Shown piece after piece: positions 1-8,437 of a stretch of 64,000 nt of DNA; the first letter of the stretch is position 1, and each line of letters opens with the position of its first letter. Source of the stretch: Spirochaeta thermophila DSM 6192 (GTDB taxonomy: Bacteria > Spirochaetota > Spirochaetia > Winmispirales > Winmispiraceae); contig NC_014484.1 in the NCBI RefSeq assembly GCF_000147075.1, positions 947,501 through 1,011,500 of the forward strand, read 5' to 3'. A model generated the notes under the pieces. That model had not been told where the DNA came from. It searched no databases and saw only the letters and a program-made list of their open reading frames with translations. The position numbers were made by a program, and so were the translations under genes.

Positions 1-843
1 CCTTCGGGCAGAGAGAGCCCTTCTCCCATCGGTGTGTACCTCTGCTGGCAGCAACCCCATCCCATCATGTATGCGGAACTCCTCCGGAGGGCCTTTCCCT
101 CCAGGCCCGTGGTGGAGGAGTACGCCGAGATCGTCTTCCAGACCGCCAGGTTCATGGTGGACTTTCTGCAGTGGGATGGGCGGCGCTACAATCTCGGGCC
201 ACCCCTCATCCCGGTCCAGGAGACGCATCGTCCCATCGAGACCCTCAACCCGGTCTTCGAACTCGCCTACTGGAGGTGGGCGCTGGAGACAGCCCGTGAA
301 TGGATGCGCATGTCGGGACGGGAGACTCCTCCCGAATGGGAGCGGGCGCTGTCCCTCCTCGCCCCGCTTCCCGTGAGCGGAGGGGCCTTTCCTGCCCACG
401 AACGGTGTAGCACCACGTGGACCGAGCACAACCGGGATCATCCCTCCATGCTCTTCCCCCTCGCCCTGCTGCCGGATCCGCCGGTGGACAGACAGGTGGT
501 CCGTCGGACCCTCGGGCTGGTGCTTTCCACCTGGGACTTCCCCAGTATGTGGGGATGGGACTTCCCTTTCCTCGCCCTCGTGGCGGCCCGGGTGGGGGAA
601 GTGGAACGGGTTCCGGGACTCCTCCTCATGGAGTCGCCCAAGAACACCTATCTCCCCAACGGTCACAACTACCAGGGGCCCGACCTGCCCGTGTATCTTC
701 CCGGTAACGGCGCGCTCCTGTGGGCCGTGGCCCTCATGGCGGGGAAGGACGGAGCAGGGGAGGCGAGGGGCTTTCCCGCTTCCATGGGATGGATGGTCGA
801 GGTGGAAGACCTCCCGGGCGTATCTTTTATAAGAGAATTTTAA
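1..843 (+). CDS. six-hairpin glycosidase-like protein, C-terminal part
   Basis: The reading frame is open from the left edge, so this is the C-terminal part (about 280 residues) of a larger protein. It is rich in Trp and aromatic residues and carries PLIPVQETHRP and, near the end, NGHNYQGPDLPVYLPGNGALL-type sequence. That style is seen in (alpha/alpha)6-barrel glycosidases related to GH65/GH95-type enzymes. The assignment rests on general resemblance, so substrate and family are uncertain. It lies directly upstream of the GH10 xylanase, which fits a role in plant-polysaccharide breakdown (inference). The stop codon precedes the xylanase promoter by only a few bases. Confidence 0.6.
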   Translation, partial: PSGRESPSPIGVYLCWQQPHPIMYAELLRRAFPSRPVVEEYAEIVFQTARFMVDFLQWDGRRYNLGPPLIPVQETHRPIETLNPVFELAYWRWALETAREWMRMSGRETPPEWERALSLLAPLPVSGGAFPAHERCSTTWTEHNRDHPSMLFPLALLPDPPVDRQVVRRTLGLVLSTWDFPSMWGWDFPFLALVAARVGEVERVPGLLLMESPKNTYLPNGHNYQGPDLPVYLPGNGALLWAVALMAGKDGAGEARGFPASMGWMVEVEDLPGVSFIREF

Positions 844-850
844 AAATACT

Positions 851-859
851 TGCTATAAT
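851..859 (+). promoter_or_regulatory. extended -10 promoter for xylanase gene
   Basis: TGCTATAAT is a perfect extended -10 (TG-N-TATAAT) with no convincing -35. It sits in a short AT-rich island just after the upstream stop codon. Transcription would start near 866. That leaves about 20 nt before the ATG at 886, or about 134 nt before the better-supported ATG at 1000. Confidence 0.55.
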
Positions 860-999
860 CCTGATTCCGGGGTATACTTGTCCCCATGATGAAGACAAGT
901 ACGGGAAGTACACACCCTGTACCAAGAGGTGCCATCCTCATCATGGCCTTCCTGGTGGGGCTGGGGGTCCTCCATCCCGCGGGTATGAAGGAGCGTTCC

Positions 1000-2001
1000 A
1001 TGGCGTATGCCCCTCTCAAAGAGGTATATAAAGACTACTTCTCCATCGGTGCTGCGGTGAAGCTGGGCGAGTACAACAGCACGCCCTTCTACCAGGCCTA
1101 CGGAGAGGATGTGCTTCAGCACTTCGACTCGTTCACCGCAGAGAACGGGATGAAGCCCGAGAACGTCTACCGGAATGGCACCTACGACTTCACCTACGGC
1201 GACAGGCTCGTCCGATACGCCCGGGAGCATGGGGCCGTGGTGAGAGGCCACACCCTCGTGTGGCACAACCAGACCTCCTCCCTCATCCCACGCCCGCTCC
1301 CCAAAGAAGAGGCACGGCGGCTCCTCGAGGAGTACATCAGCACTGTGGCGGGCCATTTCCGGGGGGGGATCCATGCCTGGGACGTGGTGAACGAGGCGGT
1401 GGGTGACGGCTCGCAGTGGCGCACCTCTTCTCCCTGGTACCAGTCGTATGGAGGGCCCGAGTACATCAGGGAGGCCTTCGAGTATGCGCGGATGGCGGAT
1501 CCCGACGCCAGGCTCTTCTACAACGACTACAACGTGGTCCAGCCCGCAAAGAGGGCACGGATCGTCCGCATGATCGAGGAGCTCGATCTCGTCGAGGCCG
1601 GTCTCGACGGCATAGGGATCCAGGCCCACTGGAACCTCCAGTGGCCCTCTGCCGAGGAGATCTCCAGGACGATCGAGACCTTCGCCTCCATGGGGCTTGA
1701 GGTGCACATCACCGAGCTCGACATCGACTGCTACAACGGCAACCCCGCGGCCCCGGAGATGGCGTACACATCGGAACTCGAAGAGAAGCTCGCCCGTCGC
1801 TACGCGGAGATATTCGAGGTCCTCAGGCGACACAAGGGCGAGGTCACATCGGTCACGTTCTGGGGTATCGCGGATCCCGATTCGTGGCTCAACGGGTTCT
1901 CGGGAGGACGCTTTCTTGAAAAGCGAAGGGAGAACTATCCCCTGCTCTTCGACGGAAAGGGCGATCCCAAGGAGGCCTTTTTCTCGATCATCAACTGGTA
2001 G
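1000..2001 (+). CDS. GH10 endo-1,4-beta-xylanase, probably intracellular
   Basis: Retaining GH10 beta-xylanase (TIM barrel) hydrolysing xylan or xylo-oligosaccharides. Family motifs visible are GHTLVWHNQT, WDVVNEAVGD (acid/base Glu) and HITELDID (nucleophile Glu), followed by VTFWGIAD. The frame extends up to an ATG at 886, which would add 38 residues with a hydrophobic stretch. That ATG has no ribosome binding site. The ATG at 1000 has AAGGAG 6 nt upstream and begins MAYAPLKEVYKDYFSIGAAV, matching the N-terminus and roughly 330-residue length of the intracellular GH10 enzymes of bacilli. I therefore prefer a cytoplasmic enzyme acting on imported xylo-oligosaccharides. If 886 is used, it could be exported. 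A run of eight G lies at 1361-1368 inside the gene. Confidence 0.9.
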   Translation: MAYAPLKEVYKDYFSIGAAVKLGEYNSTPFYQAYGEDVLQHFDSFTAENGMKPENVYRNGTYDFTYGDRLVRYAREHGAVVRGHTLVWHNQTSSLIPRPLPKEEARRLLEEYISTVAGHFRGGIHAWDVVNEAVGDGSQWRTSSPWYQSYGGPEYIREAFEYARMADPDARLFYNDYNVVQPAKRARIVRMIEELDLVEAGLDGIGIQAHWNLQWPSAEEISRTIETFASMGLEVHITELDIDCYNGNPAAPEMAYTSELEEKLARRYAEIFEVLRRHKGEVTSVTFWGIADPDSWLNGFSGGRFLEKRRENYPLLFDGKGDPKEAFFSIINW

Positions 2002-2007
2002 ACCACG

Positions 2008-2059
2008 GTAAGGGGTTTTCTCCTTACATGTGAGGGGCAGTGCCGTTGGCCTGCCCCTC
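2008..2059. terminator. two hairpins between convergent genes
   Basis: A 6-bp hairpin (GTAAGG 2008-2013 with CCTTAC 2022-2027) is followed by a 9-bp hairpin (GAGGGGCAG 2032-2040 with CTGCCCCTC 2051-2059). Neither has a long T-run. They lie between the convergent xylanase and acyl-CoA synthetase genes and probably end transcription from one or both sides. Confidence 0.5.
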
Positions 2060-2106
2060 TTACTTCGTCTATCGATATGGTTTCGAGGACGTGATTCCTC
2101 CGATCG

Positions 2107-4017
2107 TCAGCGGGAGAACAACCTCTCTATCTTCTCGCGATACATCTCGCTTATCACGTGGCGTTTCACCTTGAGTGAGGGGGTGAGCTCCACACCCACC
2201 TCAAAGGATTTGGGGATCACCTCGAAGCGGAAGATCCTCTCGAAAGGCTTGAACCCCTGCGCCGGGCTGATGAGCCGCTGGATCTCGTCGTTGATGGCCT
2301 CCTGGACCTCTGCCTGTTCCACCAGGTCCTCGTACTCCATGTAGGAGAGGCCCTTCTCCCGCGCGTACTCCTCTATCCGCTCCCTGTTGGGGACGATGAG
2401 GGCGCCGAGGAACTTCTGGTCCTGTCCCACCACCACCGCGTTCTCGATGAACTCCGACTCCTTGAGCTTCTCCTCGATGGGACCTGGCTCCACGTTCTCC
2501 CCTCCCCGGAGCACGATGGTGTCCTTTGCCCGGCCGACTATGGCGAACTCCCGACCGTGGGTGAACCGTACCAGATCCCCCGTGTTGAGCCATCCGTCCT
2601 TGAGGACCTCGGCCGTGGCCTCGGGACGTTTGTAGTAGCCGAGCATCACCTGGGGGCTCTTCACCCAGAGCACCCCCTTGTGTCCCGGAGGCAGGGGATT
2701 CCCGTGCTCATCGAGCACCTTGTACTCCACCTCGTCGAGAAGGGGACCCACGGTACCGACCATGGGGGCCTTCTGGTCCCGCACGGCGAGCACAGGTCCT
2801 GTCTCGGTGAGGCCGTAGCCCTCGAGGACCTGTATACCCACCGCCTGGAAGAACGTATCCACATGAGGCGGAAGCGCACCCCCTCCGGAGACCCCTGTCT
2901 TGAACCTGCCGCCCAGTTTTGCCTTGAGCTTTCGAAAGACGAGCACCTCTCCTAAACCACGGAAGGGGGCGAGGAGCGCCAGAGGCACGAAGGCCACCAC
3001 CTTGTCGAGGATGCGGTTCCGGGGGAGGAAGTCGGGCAGGAGACCGCGGAACATGTTGGAGAAGTAGGCGTAGAGCTCTCCCACCCCCACGAAGAAGTGG
3101 AAGAGCACCCTGGAGACGGCCGGACCCTTGTTCACGTTGCGGTAGACCGCGTTCCGTATCCCTTCGAAGACCCGGGGAACCGCAGCGAGCCACTGGGGCC
3201 GTACCTTGGTCATGTCCTCGAGAAGGATCTTCCCCACCGGTTTCGAATAGGCCACGGCGCCTCCGCGTTCCATGAGAATATAGTCCACGGCACGCTCGAA
3301 GGAGTGCCATATCGGGAGGATGGAGAGAAAGATGTCTCCCACCTCGACGTTGAGAGGCTTCTTGAGCTTATCGATCTGGAAGATGAAACTCCGATGGGGG
3401 AGCATCACCCCTTTGGGCTCTCCCGTCGTACCGGAGGTGTAGATGATGGTGGCGAGGTCGTCGCCCGTCCCCTGGTCTATCTCGCGGTCGACCATCTCGG
3501 GATCCTGAGCGAGGACTTCCTTTCCCCGGGCAGCCAGCTCGGCAAAGGTGGTACAGGCTACTCCTTCGGGTAGCTCACACTGCTCCGGCTCGCCTTCGAT
3601 GAGGATCACCTGGGAAACCCCACCGAGTTTCTCCTTCCTGGAGAACACCTTGTGTGCCAGGGCCGGATTCTCTATGATTACCCGTCTGCACTCCGCGTGC
3701 GAGAGGATGTAGGCGATCTCCTCGGCCGTGGAATCGCTTCCCCGCGGCACGTCCACCGCACCCAGGGAGAGTAGCGCCATGTCCAGGGTGATCCATTCCC
3801 ACCTGTTGTCGCTTATGAGCCCCACGTGTTCGCCCCGCTCGATTCCCATCTCCTTGAGCCCGGCCGCCGTCTCCTTCACCTTGGACCACCACTCCCTGTA
3901 CGGCGTGGGCTGGAAGACCCCCTGGGAGTCTTTCACATAGAGGGCGACTGCCTCGGGGAACTCCTCGAGGATCTTTCGCCTCATACGTTGAGGCAGGGTC
4001 TCGTATACCGTACTCAT
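2107..4017 (-). CDS. fadD: AMP-forming long-chain acyl-CoA synthetase
   Basis: Predicted 636-residue adenylate-forming ligase that activates fatty acids to acyl-CoA through an acyl-AMP intermediate. Motifs are the phosphate-binding loop YTSGTTGEPKGVM near residue 190, GYGLTETGP, LNTGDLVRF, and the C-terminal hinge DTIVLRGGENVEP. It resembles the long bacterial FadD15-like forms. The start at 4017 (MSTVYETLPQ) has AGGAG just upstream; an in-frame codon 24 nt earlier would overlap the terminator region. It follows fabZ on the same strand but is separated from it by a strong terminator, and no promoter fits in between. The real substrate (exogenous fatty acid or another carboxylate) is not shown by sequence. 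Confidence 0.88.
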   Translation of the reverse strand: MSTVYETLPQRMRRKILEEFPEAVALYVKDSQGVFQPTPYREWWSKVKETAAGLKEMGIERGEHVGLISDNRWEWITLDMALLSLGAVDVPRGSDSTAEEIAYILSHAECRRVIIENPALAHKVFSRKEKLGGVSQVILIEGEPEQCELPEGVACTTFAELAARGKEVLAQDPEMVDREIDQGTGDDLATIIYTSGTTGEPKGVMLPHRSFIFQIDKLKKPLNVEVGDIFLSILPIWHSFERAVDYILMERGGAVAYSKPVGKILLEDMTKVRPQWLAAVPRVFEGIRNAVYRNVNKGPAVSRVLFHFFVGVGELYAYFSNMFRGLLPDFLPRNRILDKVVAFVPLALLAPFRGLGEVLVFRKLKAKLGGRFKTGVSGGGALPPHVDTFFQAVGIQVLEGYGLTETGPVLAVRDQKAPMVGTVGPLLDEVEYKVLDEHGNPLPPGHKGVLWVKSPQVMLGYYKRPEATAEVLKDGWLNTGDLVRFTHGREFAIVGRAKDTIVLRGGENVEPGPIEEKLKESEFIENAVVVGQDQKFLGALIVPNRERIEEYAREKGLSYMEYEDLVEQAEVQEAINDEIQRLISPAQGFKPFERIFRFEVIPKSFEVGVELTPSLKVKRHVISEMYREKIERLFSR

Positions 4018-4038
4018 AGACGCTCCTCTCGATAGAAT

Positions 4039-4065
4039 CAAAAAGGAGGGGCGACCGCCCCTCCT
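4039..4065 (-). terminator. rho-independent terminator between fabZ and fadD
   Basis: On the minus strand AGGAGGGGC-GGTC-GCCCCTCCT forms a 9-bp GC-rich stem with a 4-nt loop, followed by TTTTT (4044-4040). It begins a few bases after the fabZ stop and ends about 22 nt before the fadD start. It may act as an attenuator controlling read-through into fadD. Confidence 0.8.
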
Positions 4066-4069
4066 CCCA

Positions 4070-4504
4070 TCATTTCACCTCTGCCGGTACATCCCCCACC
4101 AGGCAGAGCCATTCGGCCTCGGCGGCGAGCTCGTCGCCCACATAGGCCTTGCCGCTCTGCTTGATCATCCTGCTCGAGATCCGCTGGTTGGTGATCACCA
4201 GCTTCACCCTGTCACCCGGCCTCACCTGGCGCCTGAACTTCGCCTTCTCTATGGTGGCCAGGAAGAAGAGCTTGTCGTCGGCGATGAGTCCCTTCGCCCG
4301 CACACCGGCACCGCCGCACTGGGCCATGGTTTCCACCAGGATCACACCGGGAACGACCGGGTATCCGGGGAAGTGTCCCTTGAAGAAGAAGTCCTTCTCC
4401 GTGAATGTCCTGTACCCGACGATCTCCTCGTCGCTGACCTTCTCCAGCTCTTCCACGAAGAGGAAGGGTTCCCTGTGGGGTAGAAGTGCGGTGATCTCCT
4501 GCAT
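4070..4504 (-). CDS. fabZ: 3-hydroxyacyl-ACP dehydratase
   Basis: A 144-residue hot-dog-fold FabZ that dehydrates (3R)-hydroxyacyl-ACP to trans-2-enoyl-ACP in type II fatty-acid synthesis. The active-site helix motif GHFPGYPVVPGVILVETMAQ holds the catalytic His and Glu. The N-terminus MQEITALLPHREPF is typical of the family. The frame continues 43 codons further upstream, but AAGGAG 8 nt before 4504 and the family length fix the start here; the extension would run through the promoter. It is divergent from the accBCDA operon, so two steps of fatty-acid synthesis share one control region. Confidence 0.93.
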   Translation of the reverse strand: MQEITALLPHREPFLFVEELEKVSDEEIVGYRTFTEKDFFFKGHFPGYPVVPGVILVETMAQCGGAGVRAKGLIADDKLFFLATIEKAKFRRQVRPGDRVKLVITNQRISSRMIKQSGKAYVGDELAAEAEWLCLVGDVPAEVK

Positions 4505-4555
4505 CTCACAGCTCCTTTCCTTGTATCGTCTCGAAACGGCACGCTTGTCCATACC

Positions 4556-4584
4556 AGTATATATGGAAATCGGGAAAGACACAA
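4556..4584 (-). promoter_or_regulatory. fabZ promoter
   Basis: On the minus strand, -35 TTGTGT (4584-4579), a 17-nt spacer and -10 TATACT (4561-4556). Transcription should start near 4549, giving a leader of about 45 nt with a normal ribosome binding site. Confidence 0.65.
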
Positions 4585-4593
4585 GCGAAAAAT

Positions 4594-4606
4594 CGGCCGA
4601 TGGCCG
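4594..4606. promoter_or_regulatory. inverted repeat between divergent promoters
   Basis: CGGCC-GAT-GGCCG is a perfect 5+3+5 palindrome. It lies between the fabZ -35 (4579-4584) and the accB -35 (4615-4620), where an operator for a shared regulator of lipid synthesis would sit. The regulator is not identifiable from sequence. Confidence 0.3.
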
Positions 4607-4614
4607 AAAAACCA

Positions 4615-4643
4615 TTGACGAAGCCTCCGCCACGTGCTAGCGT
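4615..4643 (+). promoter_or_regulatory. accB operon promoter
   Basis: -35 TTGACG (4615-4620), a 17-nt spacer and -10 TAGCGT (4638-4643) preceded by an extended TG at 4635. The start point should be near 4650. GGAGGA lies 5 nt before the accB ATG. Confidence 0.6.
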
Positions 4644-4675
4644 CTTCATAAAGGAGACTGCACGCGGAGGAAAGA

Positions 4676-5152
4676 ATGAATCTGGAAGAGATCTTCGCCC
4701 TCATGGACCGGTTCGAGAAGAGCGGCCTCGACGTCCTCAAGATAGAACAGGAGGATTTCACCATCGTCTTGAAGAAACACCCGGCTGTCCCTGCATCACA
4801 GCCGGTCATGATCGCGCCGCACCCTGCCACTCCGCAGGCGGCGCCGGTGGCTGCCCCCACCACCCAGGAGGGTGCAGAGGGCATCTCCGCTGCGGCACCG
4901 GGAGCCCCCGACCTCGAGGTCATCACCTCGCCCATCGTAGGTACCTTCTACCGGGCCCCCTCCCCCGATGCGCCTCCCTTCGTGGAGGAAGGGCAGAGGG
5001 TCGAGCGGGGGCAGACGTTGTGCATCATCGAGGCCATGAAGATCATGAACGAGCTCGAGGCCGAGTTCCCCATGGAGATCGTGCGCGTCCTGGCAGAGAA
5101 CGGGCAGATGGTGGAGTACGGTACCCCGCTCTTCGAGGTGAGGCGTCTATGA
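4676..5152 (+). CDS. accB: biotin carboxyl carrier protein of acetyl-CoA carboxylase
   Basis: A 158-residue BCCP. It has a short N-terminal helical domain, a Pro/Ala-rich linker (about residues 36-78) and a C-terminal biotinyl domain. The domain contains EAMKIMNE, with the biotinylated Lys at residue 122, and the thumb-type segment [15 protein letters not shown]. It carries the carboxyl group between biotin carboxylase and the transferase, making malonyl-CoA for fatty-acid synthesis. It is the first gene of the accB-accC-accD-accA operon, and its stop overlaps the accC start (ATGA). Confidence 0.97.
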   Translation: MNLEEIFALMDRFEKSGLDVLKIEQEDFTIVLKKHPAVPASQPVMIAPHPATPQAAPVAAPTTQEGAEGISAAAPGAPDLEVITSPIVGTFYRAPSPDAPPFVEEGQRVERGQTLCIIEAMKIMNELEAEFPMEIVRVLAENGQMVEYGTPLFEVRRL

Positions 5153-6477
5153 TCCGATCGGTCTTCATCGCGAACAGGGGTGAGATCGCGGTCCGTATCA
5201 TCCGAACATGCAAGGAGATGGGGATCCGTACCGTGGTGGCCTGCTCGGAGGCGGATCGCACCTCGCTCGCCGTGCGGATGGCCGACGAGGCGGTGTGCGT
5301 GGGACCTCCGCCCGCATCCGAGAGCTACCTCAATCAGAGCAACCTCATCGCCGCAGCGGTCCTCAAGGGGTGTGACGCCGTGCACCCCGGATTCGGTTTC
5401 CTCTCGGAACGGGCGGACTTCGCCCGCAGGGTGAGGGAGGAGGGCCTCGTCTTCATCGGCCCCTCGCCCGAGGTGATCCACCTCCTGGGGGACAAGGTCC
5501 AGGCCAAGGAGACCGCTCGGAAGTACGGCGTACCGGTGATTCCGGGGAGCGACGGCGCGGTGGAAGACGTGGCGCAGGCCAGGGCCCTCGTGAGGGAGAT
5601 GGGCTTTCCCGTGATCGTCAAGGCCGCGGCAGGTGGCGGAGGGAAGGGGATGCGGATCGTGTGGAAGGAGGAGGACCTCGAGCGTACGCTCCGCATCGCC
5701 TCGCAGGAGGCCGAGAAGGCCTTCTCCGACGGCACCCTCTACATCGAGAAGTTCCTCCAGAATCCTCGGCACGTGGAGGTCCAGCTCCTCGGGGATGCCC
5801 ACGGCAACGTGGTCCACCTCGGGGAGCGGGACTGCTCCGTGCAGAAGAACCACCAGAAGCTGGTGGAAGAGAGCCCTTCGCCGGTGGTCACTCCCGAGAT
5901 GCGCGAGGCCATGGGGGAGGCCGCGGTGCGGCTCTTCAAGGGCATAGGATATGTGGGAGCGGGCACGGTGGAGTTCCTCGTGGCCGACGGTCGGTTCTAC
6001 TTCATGGAGGTGAACGCCCGCATCCAGGTGGAGCACCCGGTGACCGAGATGATCACCGGCGTGGACATCGTGCGTGAACAGATCAGGGCGGCCGGTGGAG
6101 AGGCCCTGTCCATCACCCAGGATGAGGTGCGTCTCGACGGATACGCCCTCGAGTGCCGCATCAACGCCCTCTCGCCTGGGAAGGTGACGGCCTTCCACGC
6201 CCCTGCAGGATTCAAGACCAGGATCGACAGCTACCTCTACACCGGTGCCGAGGTGCCGCCCTTCTACGACTCCCTCGTGGCCAAAGTGATCGTGGGTGCC
6301 ACCACGAGGGAAGAGGGGATCGCCCGGATGCTCCGCGCCCTCGACGAGCTCGTGGTGGAGGGGATCACGGTGAATACCGACCTCCAGAAGCGCATCGTCT
6401 CCCACCCCATCTTCCGGAGCGGTCGGTTCGGTACCGACGTGCTCGAGAAGATCCTCGAGGAAGGAGGCCAGGAATGA
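5149..6477 (+). CDS. accC: biotin carboxylase subunit of acetyl-CoA carboxylase
   Basis: A 442-residue ATP-grasp enzyme that carboxylates biotin on AccB using ATP and bicarbonate. It starts [17 protein letters not shown]. The glycine-rich loop [11 protein letters not shown] is near residue 160 and the ATP-grasp/catalytic segment [15 protein letters not shown] near residue 290. The reading frame continues upstream through accB, but the ATG at 5149 overlaps the accB stop and matches the family N-terminus and length. Its stop overlaps the accD start by ATGA, so translational coupling is likely. Confidence 0.97.
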   Translation: MIRSVFIANRGEIAVRIIRTCKEMGIRTVVACSEADRTSLAVRMADEAVCVGPPPASESYLNQSNLIAAAVLKGCDAVHPGFGFLSERADFARRVREEGLVFIGPSPEVIHLLGDKVQAKETARKYGVPVIPGSDGAVEDVAQARALVREMGFPVIVKAAAGGGGKGMRIVWKEEDLERTLRIASQEAEKAFSDGTLYIEKFLQNPRHVEVQLLGDAHGNVVHLGERDCSVQKNHQKLVEESPSPVVTPEMREAMGEAAVRLFKGIGYVGAGTVEFLVADGRFYFMEVNARIQVEHPVTEMITGVDIVREQIRAAGGEALSITQDEVRLDGYALECRINALSPGKVTAFHAPAGFKTRIDSYLYTGAEVPPFYDSLVAKVIVGATTREEGIARMLRALDELVVEGITVNTDLQKRIVSHPIFRSGRFGTDVLEKILEEGGQE

Positions 6478-7376
6478 AACTCGGAGACGTCTTCCGGAAG
6501 GTCTTCGGCGGGGTGGGGGCGCCTCAGCGTCCAGGACTCAAGCCCGTGCTCGGCCTCGACCCCCGTCGGTTCGTGGAGAAGAAACACCAGTGCCCCGTGT
6601 GCCAGACCCATGTGGATTCCTGGGACCTCAAGGAGCACCTCTACGTATGTCCGTCGTGTGACTACCACTTCAGACTCGACGCATGGGAGCGGATCGAGCT
6701 CCTGGTGGACGAGGGCTCCTTCGAGGAGTACGACGCCGATCTCCGGAGCGACGATCCCCTCGGCTTTCCGGACTACAGAGAGAAGCTCCAATCGGCCATG
6801 GCGAAGACCGGACTCAACGAGGCGGTGGTGAACGGCAAGGGCGCTGTGGAGGGGAGGGAACTCCTCCTCTCGGTGATGAGCTTCTTCTTCATAGGAGGGA
6901 GCATGGGCTCGGTGGTGGGAGAGAAGGTGATGCGGGCCATGCTCCGCGCCATCGACATGCGGCTCCCGCTCCTGATCTGCACGGCCTCGGGAGGGGCCCG
7001 TATGCAGGAAGGCATCTTCTCCCTCATGCAGATGGCCAAGACCTCCCACGCGGCGGCCCTCATGGAGAAGGAGCGCATCCCCCTCTTCATCCTCCTCACC
7101 GACCCCACCACGGGGGGGGTCACCGCCTCGTTCGCCATGCTCGGGGATGTGATCCTCGCAGAACCCGGAGCCCTCATCGGCTTTGCGGGTCCCCGCGTGA
7201 TCGAGGGGACCATCCGGCAGAAGCTCCCGGAGGGGTTCCAGCGTGCGGCCTTCCAGCAGGAAAAGGGCTTCGTCGATGCGGTGGTGCATCGTAGGGATCT
7301 GAGGAAGACCCTCACCTTCCTCATGGACACCCACAGGATCCCCCAGCGGGGATGGCTCGGTACAAGGGGGGCGTAG
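6474..7376 (+). CDS. accD: acetyl-CoA carboxylase carboxyltransferase beta subunit
   Basis: A 300-residue carboxyltransferase beta subunit. The N-terminal zinc ribbon has two CxxC pairs (CPVC and CPSC, about residues 40-62). A crotonase-like fold follows, with GGSMGSVVGEK and the oxyanion-hole region TASGGARMQEG. With AccA it transfers the carboxyl group from biotin to acetyl-CoA. The frame extends upstream inside accC, but the ATG overlapping the accC stop gives the family N-terminus MKLGDVFRK. Only one nucleotide separates its stop from the accA start. Confidence 0.97.
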   Translation: MKLGDVFRKVFGGVGAPQRPGLKPVLGLDPRRFVEKKHQCPVCQTHVDSWDLKEHLYVCPSCDYHFRLDAWERIELLVDEGSFEEYDADLRSDDPLGFPDYREKLQSAMAKTGLNEAVVNGKGAVEGRELLLSVMSFFFIGGSMGSVVGEKVMRAMLRAIDMRLPLLICTASGGARMQEGIFSLMQMAKTSHAAALMEKERIPLFILLTDPTTGGVTASFAMLGDVILAEPGALIGFAGPRVIEGTIRQKLPEGFQRAAFQQEKGFVDAVVHRRDLRKTLTFLMDTHRIPQRGWLGTRGA

Positions 7377-7377
7377 T

Positions 7378-8355
7378 ATGGATGAGATAAGGACCCACCT
7401 GGAGAAGCTCAAGGCCTCCATTGAACGCACTCGACCCGACCTCCTGCCCGACCTCGACCTCCTCATAAAGAAGTGGGAAGAGAAGACGAAGGAGGACCAG
7501 CGGGTCTCGGCGTGGCACAGGGTAGAGCTGGCCAGACACATCCAGCGGCCCACCACCCTCGACTACATCCAGCGCATCTTCGACTCCTTCATGGAACTCC
7601 ACGGCGACCGGGGGTGCGGGGACGACCCCGCCATCGTGGGGGGGATCGCCCTCTTCGAGGGATTCCCGGTCACGGTGATCGGCCACCAGAAGGGCCGGAA
7701 CATGAAGGAGAACCTCATGCGCAACTACGGTATGGCCCACCCCGAGGGGTATCGTAAGGCTCTCAGACTCGCCAAACAGGCCGAGAAGTTCTCCCGGCCG
7801 GTGATCACCTTCATCGATACCTCAGGGGCCTATCCCGGCATGACCGCGGAGGAACGGGGGATCGGTGAAGCCATCGCCCGCAACCTCAAGGAGTTCAGCG
7901 TGCTCGAGGTGCCGGTGGTCTGCGTGGTGATAGGGGAGGGCGGTTCGGGAGGAGCGCTCGGCATCGGCGTGGGGGACGAGATCTACATGCTGGAGAACGC
8001 CATCTACTCGGTCATCTCGCCCGAGGGATGTGCCTCCATCCTCCTGCGGGACGCATCAAAGGCCAAGGAGGCGGCCGAACTCATGAAGCTCACCGCCCAG
8101 GACCTCCTCGCCTTCGGGATCATCGACGGGATCGTCCCCGAACCCCCGGGTGGAGCGCACACCGATCCCGATCGCACCGCCGGAGAGATCAAGAAGACCC
8201 TCAAGGATGCGCTCAAACGGCTCAGGCAGAAGAAACCCGCCCAGCTCGTGAAGGAACGGAGCCAGAAATACTTCTCCATCGGCGTGTTCGAGGAGGGAGG
8301 GGAGGAAGGTTCCTCGCTGCTCCGACGTCTCTTCGGCCAGCAGACCGGCGCCTGA
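7378..8355 (+). CDS. accA: acetyl-CoA carboxylase carboxyltransferase alpha subunit
   Basis: A 325-residue alpha subunit. It shows the AccA hallmarks ELHGDRGCGDDPAIVGG, GHQKGRNMKEN, FIDTSGAYPGMTAEERG and GEGGSGGALGIGVGD. It completes the heteromeric acetyl-CoA carboxylase with AccD. It is the last gene of an operon holding all four subunits, an arrangement many bacteria lack. The downstream gene is convergent, and I see no clear terminator in the roughly 80 nt between them. Confidence 0.97.
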   Translation: MDEIRTHLEKLKASIERTRPDLLPDLDLLIKKWEEKTKEDQRVSAWHRVELARHIQRPTTLDYIQRIFDSFMELHGDRGCGDDPAIVGGIALFEGFPVTVIGHQKGRNMKENLMRNYGMAHPEGYRKALRLAKQAEKFSRPVITFIDTSGAYPGMTAEERGIGEAIARNLKEFSVLEVPVVCVVIGEGGSGGALGIGVGDEIYMLENAIYSVISPEGCASILLRDASKAKEAAELMKLTAQDLLAFGIIDGIVPEPPGGAHTDPDRTAGEIKKTLKDALKRLRQKKPAQLVKERSQKYFSIGVFEEGGEEGSSLLRRLFGQQTGA

Positions 8356-8437
8356 CCGGGTCACCCCCCTCGTCCCCTTCGAGCCGCCGGAGTCCCGCTC
8401 CCCTCACGCCCTCGCCCACCATCCGGGGGGCGTCCGC

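Noticed and set aside
853-1833. Minus-strand frame of 326 codons over the xylanase
   Set aside because: It is the antisense shadow of a GC-rich conserved gene; no family similarity and no ribosome binding site.
4505-4633. Longer fabZ reading frame starting at 4633
   Set aside because: It would read through the fabZ promoter and lacks family similarity; the AAGGAG site and family length support 4504.
8356-8437. Terminator between accA and ccdA
   Set aside because: The C-rich gap shows no clear hairpin with a T-run on either strand.
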